NCBI GenBank assembly: GCA_013397795.1
Contig: VZTJ01001823.1
Coordinates: 105,539-169,538 of the forward strand
DNA length: 64,000 nucleotides
Origin: Orthonyx spaldingii
Taxonomy: Eukaryota > Chordata > Aves > Passeriformes > Orthonychidae
Reading direction: 5' to 3'
Part shown: in pieces, positions 1 to 13,134 of the stretch
Layout of the letters: every line of letters begins with the position of its first letter
How positions within the stretch are numbered: the first letter of the stretch is position 1
Notes under the pieces: generated by a model
The model's input: only the letters and a program-made list of their open reading frames with translations
What the model was told of the DNA's origin: nothing
Databases searched by the model: none
Made by a program: the position numbers and the translations under genes

Positions 1-1317
1 TTTCCTTGTGCAAAGTCCTCTTATACCCCTAACCAGTGTTCAGCTCTGCCCACCTGCCCTCACTCCCTTCTCCAGCCAGTTCCCACCCACCTGCTCCTCA
101 AGGACGTCACCAAGCTCTCATGGTCTTCAGCCTCAGGGCTTTCCCTCAAAGCTTTACCTGTATTGTTGATCAAATTGATTATCCCCTTCTTGGTGCCTCC
201 TTGCAACTCTTCTCAGACATGAATGCTTTTATGACACCAAGTTTCAGGCAGGGAACTCCTCCTCTTGGTTGAAGGGTGACGAATTCATCTGTGCTCTAGG
301 GCACTGCAATGTCACAAATGCCAACAGGAGGGTTGATGCCTTTTCTACAGAATACCTTCAGAGTCTGCAGTGGTTTCCAAAATAGGGCGGTAAGAAATTC
401 AAAGAAAACAGAGGAGTCAAATCTGACAAAAGATTGGGTCCAGATAAGACTTCAGGCCTTTCCTGAAGAAAACTGGAAGAAAGGGAATTTACTGTCCACC
501 TCCAGGATTGGTTAGTAAATGCACCATCTCAGCTGATGTGGCAATCAATTGCCTATTTGCACAAGCTCATTCTGACAACAAAATGAGGTATTTTTGTTAA
601 GTATGAATCTCCCTAAAATCAAAAAGATAGAGCAGTGCATCCTGCACCTCATTCAGGGATGTGACACCAGACTAAGCAGGCTGAGTCCCCTGAAGCACAA
701 CAGGAATTTGTGAACAGTTCAGAGATCCCATCTGCCAAGCACTTTTATCTCTGAAGTTAGTAAACAGCACAGACACTCACTGCCTCTCCATTGCTTCTTA
801 TAAACTAGACTTGAAAACCACCAAGGCTACCACAAGGCTTCACCAAGCACCTGTGAAATCTGAGAGGAGGTAAAAAACAAGTACTTTTTCTATTTTACTG
901 TGCCCAACAACAGAACCAACCTAATTCTCCACTTCTCTCAATCTTTGTGAATGCAGAGGCAACCAAACCCCAGCAGGGCAGATGACACATCCCTTACACT
1001 CTCACGTCATACAAGTGATGAGCAGCTGGTGAACAGCTTTGGAAGAAGTTTACTGCACATATAAAACAAAACCTAAGGAAACAAGAGAAAGGTCATCCAA
1101 GGCTATGGTCAGTATCCAAAAAGGTCCCCCCACAGCAGCTTGAGCACTTTTGGTAACTACACTGGAGACCAAACGGTACAGTATTAACCAGTAACTCTTA
1201 AAATTCCCTTTACACCACTTCTTTCTCTTCTCTCTTCTATGGAAGTCATCAAAATACCTACTTTGAGCACAACAGCAAATCACTGCCAATCTTGTGTGAC
1301 TGAGCTACTTCTAAATT
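1..1317. other. Noncoding stretch, no gene seen
   Basis: Mixed-composition unique sequence that is visibly A- and C-rich on the + strand (around 961-1020, A and C make up about two thirds of bases). No frame longer than about 80 codons occurs, and none of the short translations resembles a known protein. No repeat family is recognised. Confidence 0.6.
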
Positions 1318-1740
1318 GGGAGCTCTGACAGGAGAGTAGCACAGCATTAAGGCTTACCTAAGGTAATGAGTCACTTCAATTAAAGCAGCAGCTGTAGAAT
1401 TTAATAGAATAAATTGATGTCAACTAATTAACACTTATGATCCTTATTATCAGTGGCTTTATAGAATTGTAGCCTAGATATCACTATATGAACGTATAGT
1501 TAATTATCTGATGTACAGGATCAAGCCCCACTATGCTTCCTCCTGCCAGAATATAACTGTTTGCTTAAGAAAGGAATAGTTGACTGATTAATCAATTCCA
1601 AGATCAAGAGACCAGCACATTATCAGAAGGGCTGACACTGTATTGAGTGAGTTGGCACTCACATTTTTAATTTGGTATTCCATTTCTTAGTTAAACTTCA
1701 TTGCCTACCCTATTTATATAAGTCTTTTATCTTCTTGGAA
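1318..1740. promoter_or_regulatory. Candidate conserved noncoding element (AT-rich, homeodomain-type motifs)
   Basis: AT-rich block with an AP-1/MAF-like TGAGTCA near 1367, several TAATTA or ATTAAT homeodomain cores and a short inverted repeat ACTATA/TATAGT at 1483-1500. It contrasts with the C-rich sequence on either side and has no coding frame. Motif content is what is seen. Regulatory function is inferred from the general look of vertebrate enhancers; conservation was not tested. Confidence 0.25.
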
Positions 1741-4700
1741 AGCAGGAGGTACCTCTCCAGCAAGGTTTATTCTTAGAATGCAATCGCTTTTACTTTTGCT
1801 TCACATCCTTCTTTCTAACACCACCATGGCCCAAACCTCCCTTCCTGCTGCACCTGCTGTGCAGGAACACAAAAAAGGTGTGTAACTGTTTAGCATATGC
1901 TCTCCTCACATGATAAAAAGTGGGAACAAAACCTGGCTGTTCCCACATGACAAATTTGCTTTGCTATTTTCAGCCCCAATGATACAAGAAGAGGAGCACA
2001 AGGGTTTTTCCTGTACAGCTCCAAGGCTCAGCATGGCAGCACTGTAAGTAAGCTTAGAAATTGCAACGTCTGGGTAAAAACAGCCAGACAAAATCTGCTT
2101 CAAGTCCTCACTCCTACAGATGCACAAAATCACACAAGCCTCCTTTGCACACCCTTCTGCAAATATGTGAGTGAATGAGTTTCACTCTCACCAGTTAAAA
2201 AACTTCACACTCACGTGTCTTTTCCGGGATTAAAGTTTTACAGGCTCTGGGAGCAAGGGAAAAGTGTCAGCACGGTTTACAAACCAGAGGGTGATGGTGA
2301 GACCACAGGCACTTGGCTTTACGTCCTAAGGGGTGGAGCAGCTAGGAAATGAGCCCCGTAAAGGCCACGCACCGATGACACCTCACGCTGCAGGCAGCAG
2401 TAGTGCCCCATAAGAGGCCATTTCCAGCTGGTGACAAAGTAGGTGAGACAGCGCACAGCTCTCCCCGGGGATGGCTGCAGCCCCTCACTGGTCCTGACAG
2501 GACCACGCAGCCTGCCACCACATCTTACCTGACCTCCTGCTTCCAGAAATGCTGCTCCAGGTAAATCTGACAAAGGAAAGAGCCGTTGTTTCTGTGACGG
2601 CAGGATCCCGCCAAGTCAGTGACCTTTCCAGAAGCACAGAGAAAGAAGCACGTTCCTCTCCCGCTTGCAGCCCAATCCCATAAAGCTTTTTACACACACT
2701 TAAGCTCGTCCTTCCACACTAAAGCACTTATGATGAACTTTAAGCACCATCTTATGTACCATGCAAGTTTCCTAAGGTGTCTCTGGAGAGCCTGGTCCTT
2801 GCCTGTTTGCTGAACTGGGCTAGTCTGGCATTAAAAGAACATTAAAAGCCCCCCATAAGGACTGTCATTAATTGAACCATCCAAAACAGCCTAAACACAG
2901 CAAATCAAATGCACTCAGATCTGATCAAAATTGTTCCCAAAATGAACTCCCTAAATCCCATTTCAATCCTTTCAGCCACCTTCTAGCATAAGTGCTCCAC
3001 ACAAGCTACTCTCCAACATCCTGCATCCCAGTCCCATGGACAGTGATACGGAGTCCATCCACAGGAAAGGGTAGGACCCTCAGTGAAGACACCCCAACAC
3101 ATGTTTCCCACAGGCACATGCTCAGCCCTGAAATCAGGTTCCCCCTTTCCACCTGGGCACGCCACTTCCATAAGAAAAAGCAGTATGCAGTCACTAATTA
3201 CGCTAATTTATTACTGTGTGCCAGTTCACTCACAACATCATTTAAGCCCAGGTTAGGAGCTAGATTGCTAAATAAGCTTTAATCATAATAGTCCTCAAAG
3301 AACAAAAGGCAGGCAGAGAGGAGCCATTTTGCCTTCATCTGTCTTGTTGCCAAAGCCCTCTCAAGATGGTTCCCCCATTTATCATCTGGATAGCGATCGT
3401 TAGCTCTTCTCATTCCAGCTCCTACAGACTGATGATGGTTGTTAGACTTTTTATTTACTTTTTTCTCTAACTACACAAAGTGTTAGGGCTGTAATAACTC
3501 CTCTTCTTTTATAAAAGTTCTCATTTAAAAGGGAAGTAGTGAAAATCGTGTAAAACACCACGCAGTCTGTACAAAGACATGCCCCTGGATAATGAACAAA
3601 CAAGGAGATTTTAAAGCAAAATGTAAGCATGCAAATACTCCAAGTCCACACTGTTTACAGAAACTGCATTCTACTCTCATGGCATTTCAATTATCTTATT
3701 AAATACACACCTCAAACCAAGCCATTCCAGGTTGAAATTGCAGCTGTTTGCTCAAACATACGAAGTATTAAGCTCCAAAGAACATATGAAATGTATAATC
3801 TGGACCACAGGCTACACTGGCTTAAACTCCCTCATCATGGGCACTGATGTAACTGCATTCACCTGGTTACCCCCGACTTCATGGGCCCAGCACCAGGTCC
3901 AGGCAGCCACAGCTGGCCAGAAGAGCCACCAGCAGTATTCCCACAGCAGAGTCTGCTGGTTGGGACTCACTGAAAGAACATTTTGCTCCCCAAAATGAAA
4001 TTGCCTTGATTTGCCTAAAGGAGGAAGCACTGCCACCACCTCACCTTTTCCTGCCTGGGAAGGTACAAGGGGCAGAGCAGGATCAATTCCTCCCAACCTT
4101 TCAGCAGTGCCACAGATAATTTATTTATTCCCTCACTGCCAAACATAAACCAGCCAGAGTATTTGGGATTTCTTGCAGAATATTTCCATAGACAAAATGC
4201 AGAGCAAGAAGAAAGGATCCTTTTCCAAAGCCTGATTTCTCATACAGAATTTCCATTTACAAGCACACATGTATTTTTTCTCCATTTTGAAAAGGTGCCT
4301 TCTCAGTTTCAACTTGCTTTCAAAGACCACTTGCTCCCCAGTTTTGCAAAACATCTGGATGACCATTTCAGAACCTTAAAATGTTTCATTTAATTTTCAT
4401 GTAAAAAGAAAGGTACAGAGAAGCTGGATGAGAAGGTGGGAGGTGGAATTAACAGTTTCTTTAAGCTAAGGCAGTGTGAAAACTCAGCTATTAAGAGAAA
4501 AAAATAAAAATAAAATCAAAAGGAGAGCAGTTTTCGTCTAGAGAACGCTGACTTAAACCAAACATATTCTTAGTAGAAAGTTATTAATGTAAAAGACTTT
4601 GACCAGCTCTAGATATAACAGCTATAACTGGCTTAAGTGAATGACAAGGATAACCAGCATTTAAATTCAGATCTTTGACACTAATTTATTCAAGGCCACA

Positions 4701-7040
4701 AAAATACTGGAGGTGAACACTCACCACCTTTAGCATCCAACCCATCACCTCTCATCAAAAAGCATCTCATCTGTCAAAAAAATAAAAGAAAAGAAAGAAA
4801 AATACTCTATAGGCTGAAAACTGCTGACTTACATTTGTTCAGCTGATGTCCAATTACTATTACATGAAACTCCACATGGAAAAAAAAAGTCTACTAAGAA
4901 AGCTAATGAAAATTGAGTATTTTACAAGAAAATTACCTAAGCATAAATTCAACTGGATATTACACTGCTATTCAAATCCAGGGGTACCAACAAGGGAAAA
5001 GCTAGCATTCACACAGGAATGAGTTCTCTGACATGGAGGAACAGAGTGAGCCAAAATCTTCCAGAAGTCCATTCTCATCATGCTAACTTTAGTTTTTTCC
5101 CCTAAACACGCATTTTAACGCAACACCAAGGTTTCCATACAGCATTTGAGAACACTTTCCTGTGCATCCCTTTGAACTGAAACTTTTGCAAATTCATTTT
5201 TGGGAGAGGAAATAGAGACTTATGGTGGCAGAGGGGGCAATGGGAGCTGCAGCCCCCCTCCCTTGCAGCCGCAAATTGCTGAGGATTAGAGATGCACGAC
5301 AAGACACAGGGTTCAGCCTCCCTGCAGCCTCCTGTCCTGCACAAACGAAAGGGGCAGCAAATTGTGACATTGCTTACTGTGCATGACTTACTTAATTTTG
5401 ATTTTTTCCTCGATTATAAGGTTAATGAAAGCCTCTGCTGCACTTCAGTGCAGACAGATTTCACTGTTCCTCTCTTCACCGATTTCAGCCATAACGCCAC
5501 ACTAATTACTCTGACAGGATAATAGGAGGAAAAAAGAAAGGGATACAGGAAAACACACACATATTCCTCGTGAGCCGTCATGGGTAAAAGAGGGCTGCAG
5601 CCCCCCAGCTCAGCCAGCCCTATTGACACAACAAAGAAGCTCCTGGCCTGGCAGCACAGAGCAAAAACTGTGGATGCAGAGAGCAGAATGGGGAGAGGGG
5701 AAAAAAGGAAGAAATAAAAGGAAGTAACACTCATTCTTGTGTTGTGAGGTCCTTACTATGCAAAGCCTTCACATTGCAAAGAAAAGTGCTATTGAGAGAA
5801 GGCGCAGGGGACCAAAATGTTGGGAGGCAAACAAGCAAACATGCAGCAGCGCTCGCTGCAAGGGGCCAGGACCCCTGCAAACACAGAAATCACTCAGCAA
5901 GCCAGATGCTGGGAGAGGCAGCTATTTCAAATAAATGAAATAACCACTTCCTTCACAGACTTGGTCTGTACTCTGCTGCTAACAGCCTGCAGGTGCATAC
6001 CACCTCCAAGCACCTTGCCCAGCGCAGACACACATTGCAGCCACTGTGAGATGGATTGTGCATTCAGTTTTTCTGTGCATGCTGTAATGGTCAGGCAGCC
6101 ACCAAAATTACATCTACTTTGCTGTTAAAAGAGGAGAGAAATTGAACTGTGAGTGAAAACGCTTCAGCTGGACAGGTAGGAATGTCAGCAGGGCAGCCCT
6201 GGCTGCAGCCAGCTCCAGCTGAGCACCCTGTGAGAGGATTTACCTCTCACTGGCTCCAGATAGAAACCTGTCCTTGCCGTAGTCCTGCAAAATTGCCAAC
6301 TCTAAACACTGCAATTTACCACCGGCACTCACAATAGCTACAGGTTATCTCCCTTGCCAGTAGAAGAATCACCAGTAACTCGCTCTCCTTAATTCTCTGA
6401 ACTTGCATCTAGAGCCACACCAACACAGGTGAAAACACCTCTTGACCTTGGGGGTGCTTGGCTCATTGAAGGTTTCCCCACAGCAGTGAGCACCAGGATA
6501 GCATCTGCAGGTACCAGGAGCTCCCAATCAGTTAAATAAAATACCATTTCAGTAGTTTTATACTTTTTTTTTGTTCTATTGGATAAAACACTGAGAAATG
6601 TGAGCCACAAATAACACCGTGCGTTTTTTTCCTGCGTCCAGCTCCCAGTGAATCAAAGCATTATACTCAAGTAAGAACCACAATCCTCATAGCTTAGACC
6701 ACATTTGTAAAGAGTACTACTTGGGTTATCAAGAGTTTCACCCACAAACCTCAAAACACTTTGCAAACATAAGGAAACATCATTTTTATCACTGCCCAGT
6801 TTAGCAAAAATCATGAGGTGAAGTGCAAAGCAGAGATTTCCTTTTGGAGAGAGGAAATACCTCACCAATAGTCAAGAAATGAGACAAAATTCTAATCCAA
6901 GCATTCCCCATCTTGCCACAGTCTCACTGGGGCCTCACCACTCCCTAAGCCCCTGAGAGCCACACCTTTGTGTGATGCCTTTGGAAATGCATTTGGCATG
7001 TCCCCCATGAAACACACAGTATTCATCTCTTCGTTCCTGA
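1741..7040. other. Noncoding stretch, no gene seen
   Basis: Unique sequence without recognisable exons. The 4440-5110 part is A-rich with short A runs (for example near 4500 and 4780). The longest frames are about 100 codons and of biased composition. No transposon, RNA gene or CpG cluster is visible. Confidence 0.55.
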
Positions 7041-7130
7041 AATCCTGTTATCTTGACAAGATACAATTGTCAAATATAATAACAATTAGCCACTTTCAGC
7101 ACCAAGAAAGAAAACATATTTTCTGGCTTT
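7041..7130. promoter_or_regulatory. Inverted GATA pair abutting an ACAATTGT palindrome
   Basis: At 7049-7063 TATCTTG and CAAGATA form a perfect 7-bp inverted repeat around one base, giving two oppositely oriented AAGATA (GATA-type) sites. It overlaps by one base the perfect 8-bp palindrome ACAATTGT at 7063-7070, which holds two SOX-like ACAAT cores. AACAATTAG follows at 7081. The motifs are directly visible; use as an enhancer is inference. Confidence 0.3.
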
Positions 7131-10100
7131 CCTGTTAATTATACTTTCAAAACACATGAACTGTAGCCATGGGAATAAAAAAGGGGAGAGGGGGGAGGAA
7201 GCTTTGTTACAACAGCCACACTTTGACACCCTAACAGACACAAACTAAATTATTTTGTATCTTTCCCAGCAACTTTCGTTCAATTAGCTTCACCACTGGG
7301 TTCAAAAGGTGGTTACTTAAGTCCTGTTCCAGTTTACGGAATTACAGTCCCTCAATGATGTATGTAAAGATATGGGGAAATCTTAGATTAAAGCTCAGCT
7401 GCCTTGGCTAAATATTGAAAGAAGAAAAGCAGGGAGGCAGGGGAAGGAGGAAGGCACTTGGCATTCAGATCCTGTCCACAGTGGAACAATTAATTTTCCA
7501 CTCTGTGATGAGATGAACGACACAGTGGTGCAGCACATGCATAGATACTTGTCTATCAGCACTCAAAACCTCAGGCAGGAGAGCACCAAAACAAGTCCTC
7601 AATGATGTACTGTCAGTAACGCCTGAAAGTCCCTGAGTGGTGACCGCTGCACACAAAAGCTGATCCTTTTGGCCACATTTTAAAATTACTGCTCTTCTTT
7701 TCAGATTAATGGCTTTACCCCCCTGGTCTTAATGCGCTTTTTTCATTGTTTTGTTACATTATTAAACAACTTCTTGATCTTCTTCCTTTGTACATCTATC
7801 CTGGTGGGAGGGGAGCATGCACTTCTGGGTGCTTTTCAACAAATCAGTCACTTCAGATGCTCAGGGCACTCCATCATCCTGGGCTGAGGAGCAGAAGGAC
7901 AATAAAGACAAATGTAAAACAAACTTATGAATGATGCCCCCAATCCTTTTGCTGACCCCTTGCAGGAGGCTCGCTCTGCCTGCCCACACAGCTCCAGACC
8001 CAGCCAGGCACCGTATACCAGCACCTGCCTCCAGCATTGCCCCGGGGCCTCTGACACTCTGCTTGCATTAGGACAGATTTCCAAGTACTCAGGAACCAGA
8101 GACATTTCAAGGGCTCATTTGGTCTGAAATCTCAGTCCCGACTTCACAGACTTCCAAAGAACTACCTTGCCCAGAAGTGGAAAGATGTATTTATCTGTCA
8201 GCAAGGACGGCCCAAGTGGAACAAGAATGAAAACAAAGAAAAGCAACAAAAAAATCCAAGACAAAACAAACAAACAAACAACCTACTCAAAACAAACCCA
8301 AGCCCATCCAATCCCAACTATATATATTGAAAAAGACAGAAACAAAGTAAATTTTCAACTCTTCCAGGCTCCATGGACTGCCCCCCAGGCAACACTTGGT
8401 GCCTGTAGATATAGGTTTCCCACTGTATCCCCCCAGCATCTTGCAGATTTTTTTGAGCAACAGAGTCCAGACCTTCAGCCACATTCAGACCCACTGCAAA
8501 ACACCTCTCAGGCACAAGAGCCCCAGCTGTCAAGAGCTGCTGTTCCAGAGCAACACTCCAAGCCCAGCTCTGACTCCCATCTGGAGCATCACGCCAGCCC
8601 AGGTGAGCACCCCTCCTCAGCTCAAACCCACTGGAGCTTTATAGGTTTCTTTAGGCAGGACTAGCTAGGCAGGACTAACAAGGCAGCTCCTTTTAACTTT
8701 CAGTGGCTTTGCTCTATTCCTGACTCACCCATGCCCCACGGCCCACGCGGTGCCTGTGTTGTTCAAGATGTCATTGCCATCACGCCTGGAAAGCAACAAC
8801 AGTGCCCACCATCCACAGAGAGCCTGAACAATCCAACCTCATCCGCTTTAGAAGGGGATGTCTGTGTTTCCCACTGACACTGTGAGTATCCATGAACGTT
8901 CACACGTGTGGGATGACACCCTGTGGAAGTTGTTTCATCATCCAGGCAGGACAGGGCAGCACGGGCTGCCCAACACATCCCCCTTCTGGGAGGGCAGCAC
9001 AGCCTCTCCTGTGCTGTGCACATCACTCCAGAGCAGGGGTCCCGAGCCTTGGACATTCTGCACAACACAGACACTTAAAAAAAAATAATTAAAATTAAAC
9101 AATCTGAAATAACCTACACTAGCAGATGTGAGTTGTCCTTTCATTGACTCTCAATTTTCTCACAAGAACGCACAGTAAGCACACAGGTGAATGACGCACC
9201 AACTGCATTTCAAATGGTCTCTCACCTAGAATACATAACTACTGCTATGAACTGCAGGACTTTTGCTCCAACAAATTATTTAAAATCTGAACAGCTCATC
9301 ACAACCATAGCAGTCTGACTCAACGGCAGATGCACTTTTCATTTAATCAGTTCTGTTATAGCACGTGTAATGTTAAAAGCAACAGATAATTACATAAATG
9401 AGAGTAATACCACACTAAGTAAAAAGGTGCCACTTACTGTATCAGTAATTAAAATGATGTTTCCAGTATCCTTGTTTTACAGATATCCTTGTCTTTGCCT
9501 TTGTAGTTTCTGCCTTTTGTGGCTTAAAAACTGTTTCTACTTTATTCAGGTGTAAGAAATTCAGCATCATATAATCAGAGGGGGAAAAAAAGGCTTGAAA
9601 AATACACCTGCAAGAATGATGCTTACAGGTATTTGACTCTGCTACCTGCTGCTATTTCTTCCCCCTGGAAGGTTTGTGCCCAAGTAAAATGGAATAAGCA
9701 CACCTAATTTTCATTACAAAAAATATCCCTTACCTCATGGCTACAAAAAAAAATCACCAAGGTAACAGATATGTCAAGATTCTTACCATGGCAAATCTAG
9801 CATGTGTAATCCACATTGCACCCAAAATATCCCCTCCAATTACATCTTTCTTTACAGCATGGGTACTTTGCTTACTGAACTAGCACTGCACTTTTGGGCT
9901 GCTGCACACTCAGGAGCTTTCCCACTTAATCCAAAAGTTTTCTTTCACACTTGCACTTTATAAACTGGAGGAAAACATTAAGTAGAACTGGAAAGCAAGT
10001 AGCAAAAGGTCTTCGAAAGCCATCTCAAAGCCACCAACAACAGCAATCTATTGAACAGGCATTTGTAACAAATGCAGAAGGTGGAAAGCTCAGGAAAAGG

Positions 10101-13006
10101 AAAAGAAGCAGATGAGATGCAGTCCACTGAGTGAAGTTGGTATACATTCCAGTGGTCATCTTGCCAGTATAAATATGGAGTTTTAGTCATTTAAAGTTTA
10201 TTCTTTCTAAACTGTATTCTAAATTCTAACTGTATTTCTAAAAAAATATTCCTCATCTGAGAAATGCAAGCTGACATGAGTAACACCTGTATATGCCCTG
10301 GTAGCATGCAGGGTACTATTGCTTATGCTACCTCTTAAACACTCCAGAGTTAAATGGAAACAGAAGCAGACTTGGCAACAGCTGTTCCTGAAGTGCCACA
10401 GATGTGCAAATCCATGTGATGTAATCATACGTGGTGAAGGCTGCATTAGGTTAGAGGCAAAGGAGAAGAAATATCTGCACCTTAAACATCCCTTAAGATC
10501 TGCTAAGATACAGTGTCCCAACAAAAGGGATGGCTATCACAACGTCTGCATGGTAACAATTTCCTTTTTGCAGAGCATTCACTGTGGAGAGTTTCCAGAG
10601 AAACCTCCTCTTGAAGGATTAAGACACCATGAAAGAAGTCCAGTCCCACTCAATTTACCCTGAGTTGGTAAATTCAGGGAGTGACTTGTCACCTTGACCA
10701 GATGACTTTCACCCTGGGGACCCAAGGCACAAATGCACACAGACAAGTTCCTCCCCCATCTTCAAGGCTAGACTGCATTGTGCCAGACACATCCTATTTG
10801 TCCACATGGGAATTTTTGAAAGGTGCAGTGTGCATCTTTGCTGAGAGTTTCCCAGTGACCCCAGGGGCTGCAAGGAAGTGGCCGGGTACCACACCCACAC
10901 CAGCACTGGGGCATGTGTCAGGGACCAGCTGCACACAACCACCAAGAGCTCTCCTCAATCCTTTGAGCAGCACCTTCAAAATGTACCCATCTACATTTGC
11001 ATTAGAAACAAAAGAAAACCAGCAAAAAAGGAAAAACAAAACAAAAGGGAAAAATACATATATATCTGTGCAAATGGAGGAAAAATCTGAGAAAACAAGG
11101 GGTGACAGGGTACCCCTGCATTGTGGCCAGTGCCCAAGGCAGGAGCACAGGCACGAGCTCAGGGATGCAGGAATGAGGCATTTCAGCTGCCCATATGTGC
11201 AGTATGCAAAGCTGCACGGAAAAGGAACATTCACAGCCAAGGATCTGTAGAGAATATTGGTGCAGTTAAGTATGCAAATATTTTGCTGCTGACAAAGGAA
11301 GTCAAAGGGTACTTTTTCACCGTTTTTGCTTGTGCCTCTCTTTCAAGACATCAAAAAGCGACACCACAAGCCTCGCCATCACCCTCACACTCGACACTGT
11401 AAAACTACAAGCACGCACAAATGCGTGTATGTGCACTCACAACATACGATTCAGAAATGAAGTGACACTTTTAAATATTTCCACTTTACTTGCTTTGAAT
11501 TGCCGGAGATCAAATGAGTCAATTAAGTGCTGTGTCTTTTTTGTGCAGAGGCAAGATGAAGGTAATTTGCTGCTCAGTGCATCTGTTTCCTCATCAGCAC
11601 AGTAAGGACCAGGCTAATTAGGGGAGGAAAACAATATGGTCATATGGATAGGCCAGATTGCCTGTCACTCAGCTATTCAGTAGCCAGGCTGTGCTATGAG
11701 GACAGCAAACAGATGAGGAGTCTTCATCTCCTTCCTCACCATGCCTTGGGAAAAAAAACCTACTTCAAGCACTCAGATGGTTACCTGAATATTTTTAGCA
11801 TTAATCCCAAAAGGTTCCTCACCAAATCCTGTTGTCAGTTATGCACCCATGATGACGGCTGCTGCTCTTTGCTCCGGCCAGGATCCAAGGCAGCAGGTGC
11901 CAAGGGCTCTCCAAGGGGCTCACAGCACCAGGGTGGGTGAGGATGGACCCCAGCCCACGCCATGGAAAGCAGGGGAGAGCTGCAGCATTGGCACGGGGAA
12001 TGTGTCACCGATGTGTGATCGTTCCAACTTCCCCTTCTTCCGACTGGAAACCTGCACTGCCAGGCATCGCTCCGCTTCCCGTCAGACTCAGGGCAAGCAA
12101 AGGCCCTGCTCCCAGACCTCTCCATGCAGCAAATGGGAAGGCATCCATCTGGAGGATGACTGAGTTTTAATGCACAAAATCTTCACAGTCTCTGCCTCCC
12201 TACTGCCTCCCACACCGACATTTTTTTAAAAATACATGTTTGGAAAATAACTGAAAATTGTAAGAAGCAGTACAAGATCAAGAACTATCTAAAAACCCAT
12301 TGTTGCTACTCCCTTTGCTCTCCAACACAGAAAATTCCTAAATATTTTCCCTCATTCTTAGTTTCAATAGATTCAGTTAGCCATATGACTTCATTCCCAA
12401 AGTCCCCTACCTCTGAAATACTGCAGAATCACAGACCCCAACTCAACAATCATGTGGGGAGTACCCTGATTCTGCTTTAAATAACCAGTCCTAAATCTCA
12501 CATCAAAAGTTGTTTTCTTGGCAAACTGAAAACATGCAAGTGCATGAGAAAAACAACTTTAAGGAGAGAAGGTAGAGATAAGTAATTCCAAGTCACTCAC
12601 ACGCAATCCCACTGCAGCGTTTCTGTTTATTAGGAGAAGATGTGGAATATCAGAGGAAGTTCATTTATTCACTGGCCTGTAATATCAAGCAGCAACAGAC
12701 GTTACATTTACCACATCCAAGTTTTATTTGCTACTACGAAATGAAATGGTAGAGGGTACAGAAAACAAGTTAACTCATATTGAGCATTTCATGAAGGCAA
12801 TCAACCTAAGCAAGGGCTTTCACGTCTCAGTCAGGCACCACAAGACACAGACCGAGTGCCCCATGCTGCCAACACAGCTTCTTGTTCTTAAAAAAAATTA
12901 TTTACTTTAATAGAGTATTCCCAGCAGATCTCTGGTTTTCACACTGATCAGAAACACACCAATAAAGTCTGCTTCTCAAACAGGGAATAATTTAACAGAG
13001 ATTGCT
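7131..13006. other. Noncoding stretch, no gene seen
   Basis: Unique A/C-rich sequence with minor simple repeats. It contains a tandem 12-bp direct repeat TAGGCAGGACTA at 8652-8663 and 8666-8677, and an octamer-like ATGCAAAT in the AT-rich part near 11270. The longest frame, 10681-11250 on the + strand (189 codons), is Lys/Pro/Thr-rich, matches no family I know and is probably chance. No RNA gene or transposon is recognised. Confidence 0.55.
8261..8282 (+). repeat. (CAAA)n simple repeat
   Basis: Short run of CAAA units at the end of a wider A-rich tract (8225-8282). Such A-rich simple repeats recur on the + strand of the left half and are ordinary vertebrate microsatellites. Confidence 0.8.
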
Positions 13007-13134
13007 AAAAAACAAAACAAAAACAAACAAACCAACCCACCAAAAACTACCACCACCACCAAAAAAANNNNNNNNNNNNNNNNNNNNNNNNNNNNNNNNN
13101 NNNNNNNNNNNNNNNNNNAACCAACCAAAAAAAC
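13007..13134 (+). repeat. Low-complexity A/C-rich tract interrupted by an assembly gap
   Basis: AAAAC, CCAAC and CACCAC-type units flank the N run on both sides, and the bases resume as AACCAACC after the gap. The gap therefore probably sits inside a simple repeat that the assembler could not span. Confidence 0.8.
13068..13118. other. Assembly gap (51 N)
   Basis: Run of 51 undetermined bases inside low-complexity sequence. Open frames that cross it are not interpretable. Confidence 0.99.

Noticed and set aside
13007..13134. CRISPR-like or structured array around the small gap
   Set aside because: The flanks are plain A/C simple repeats without spacers, and the genome is vertebrate.
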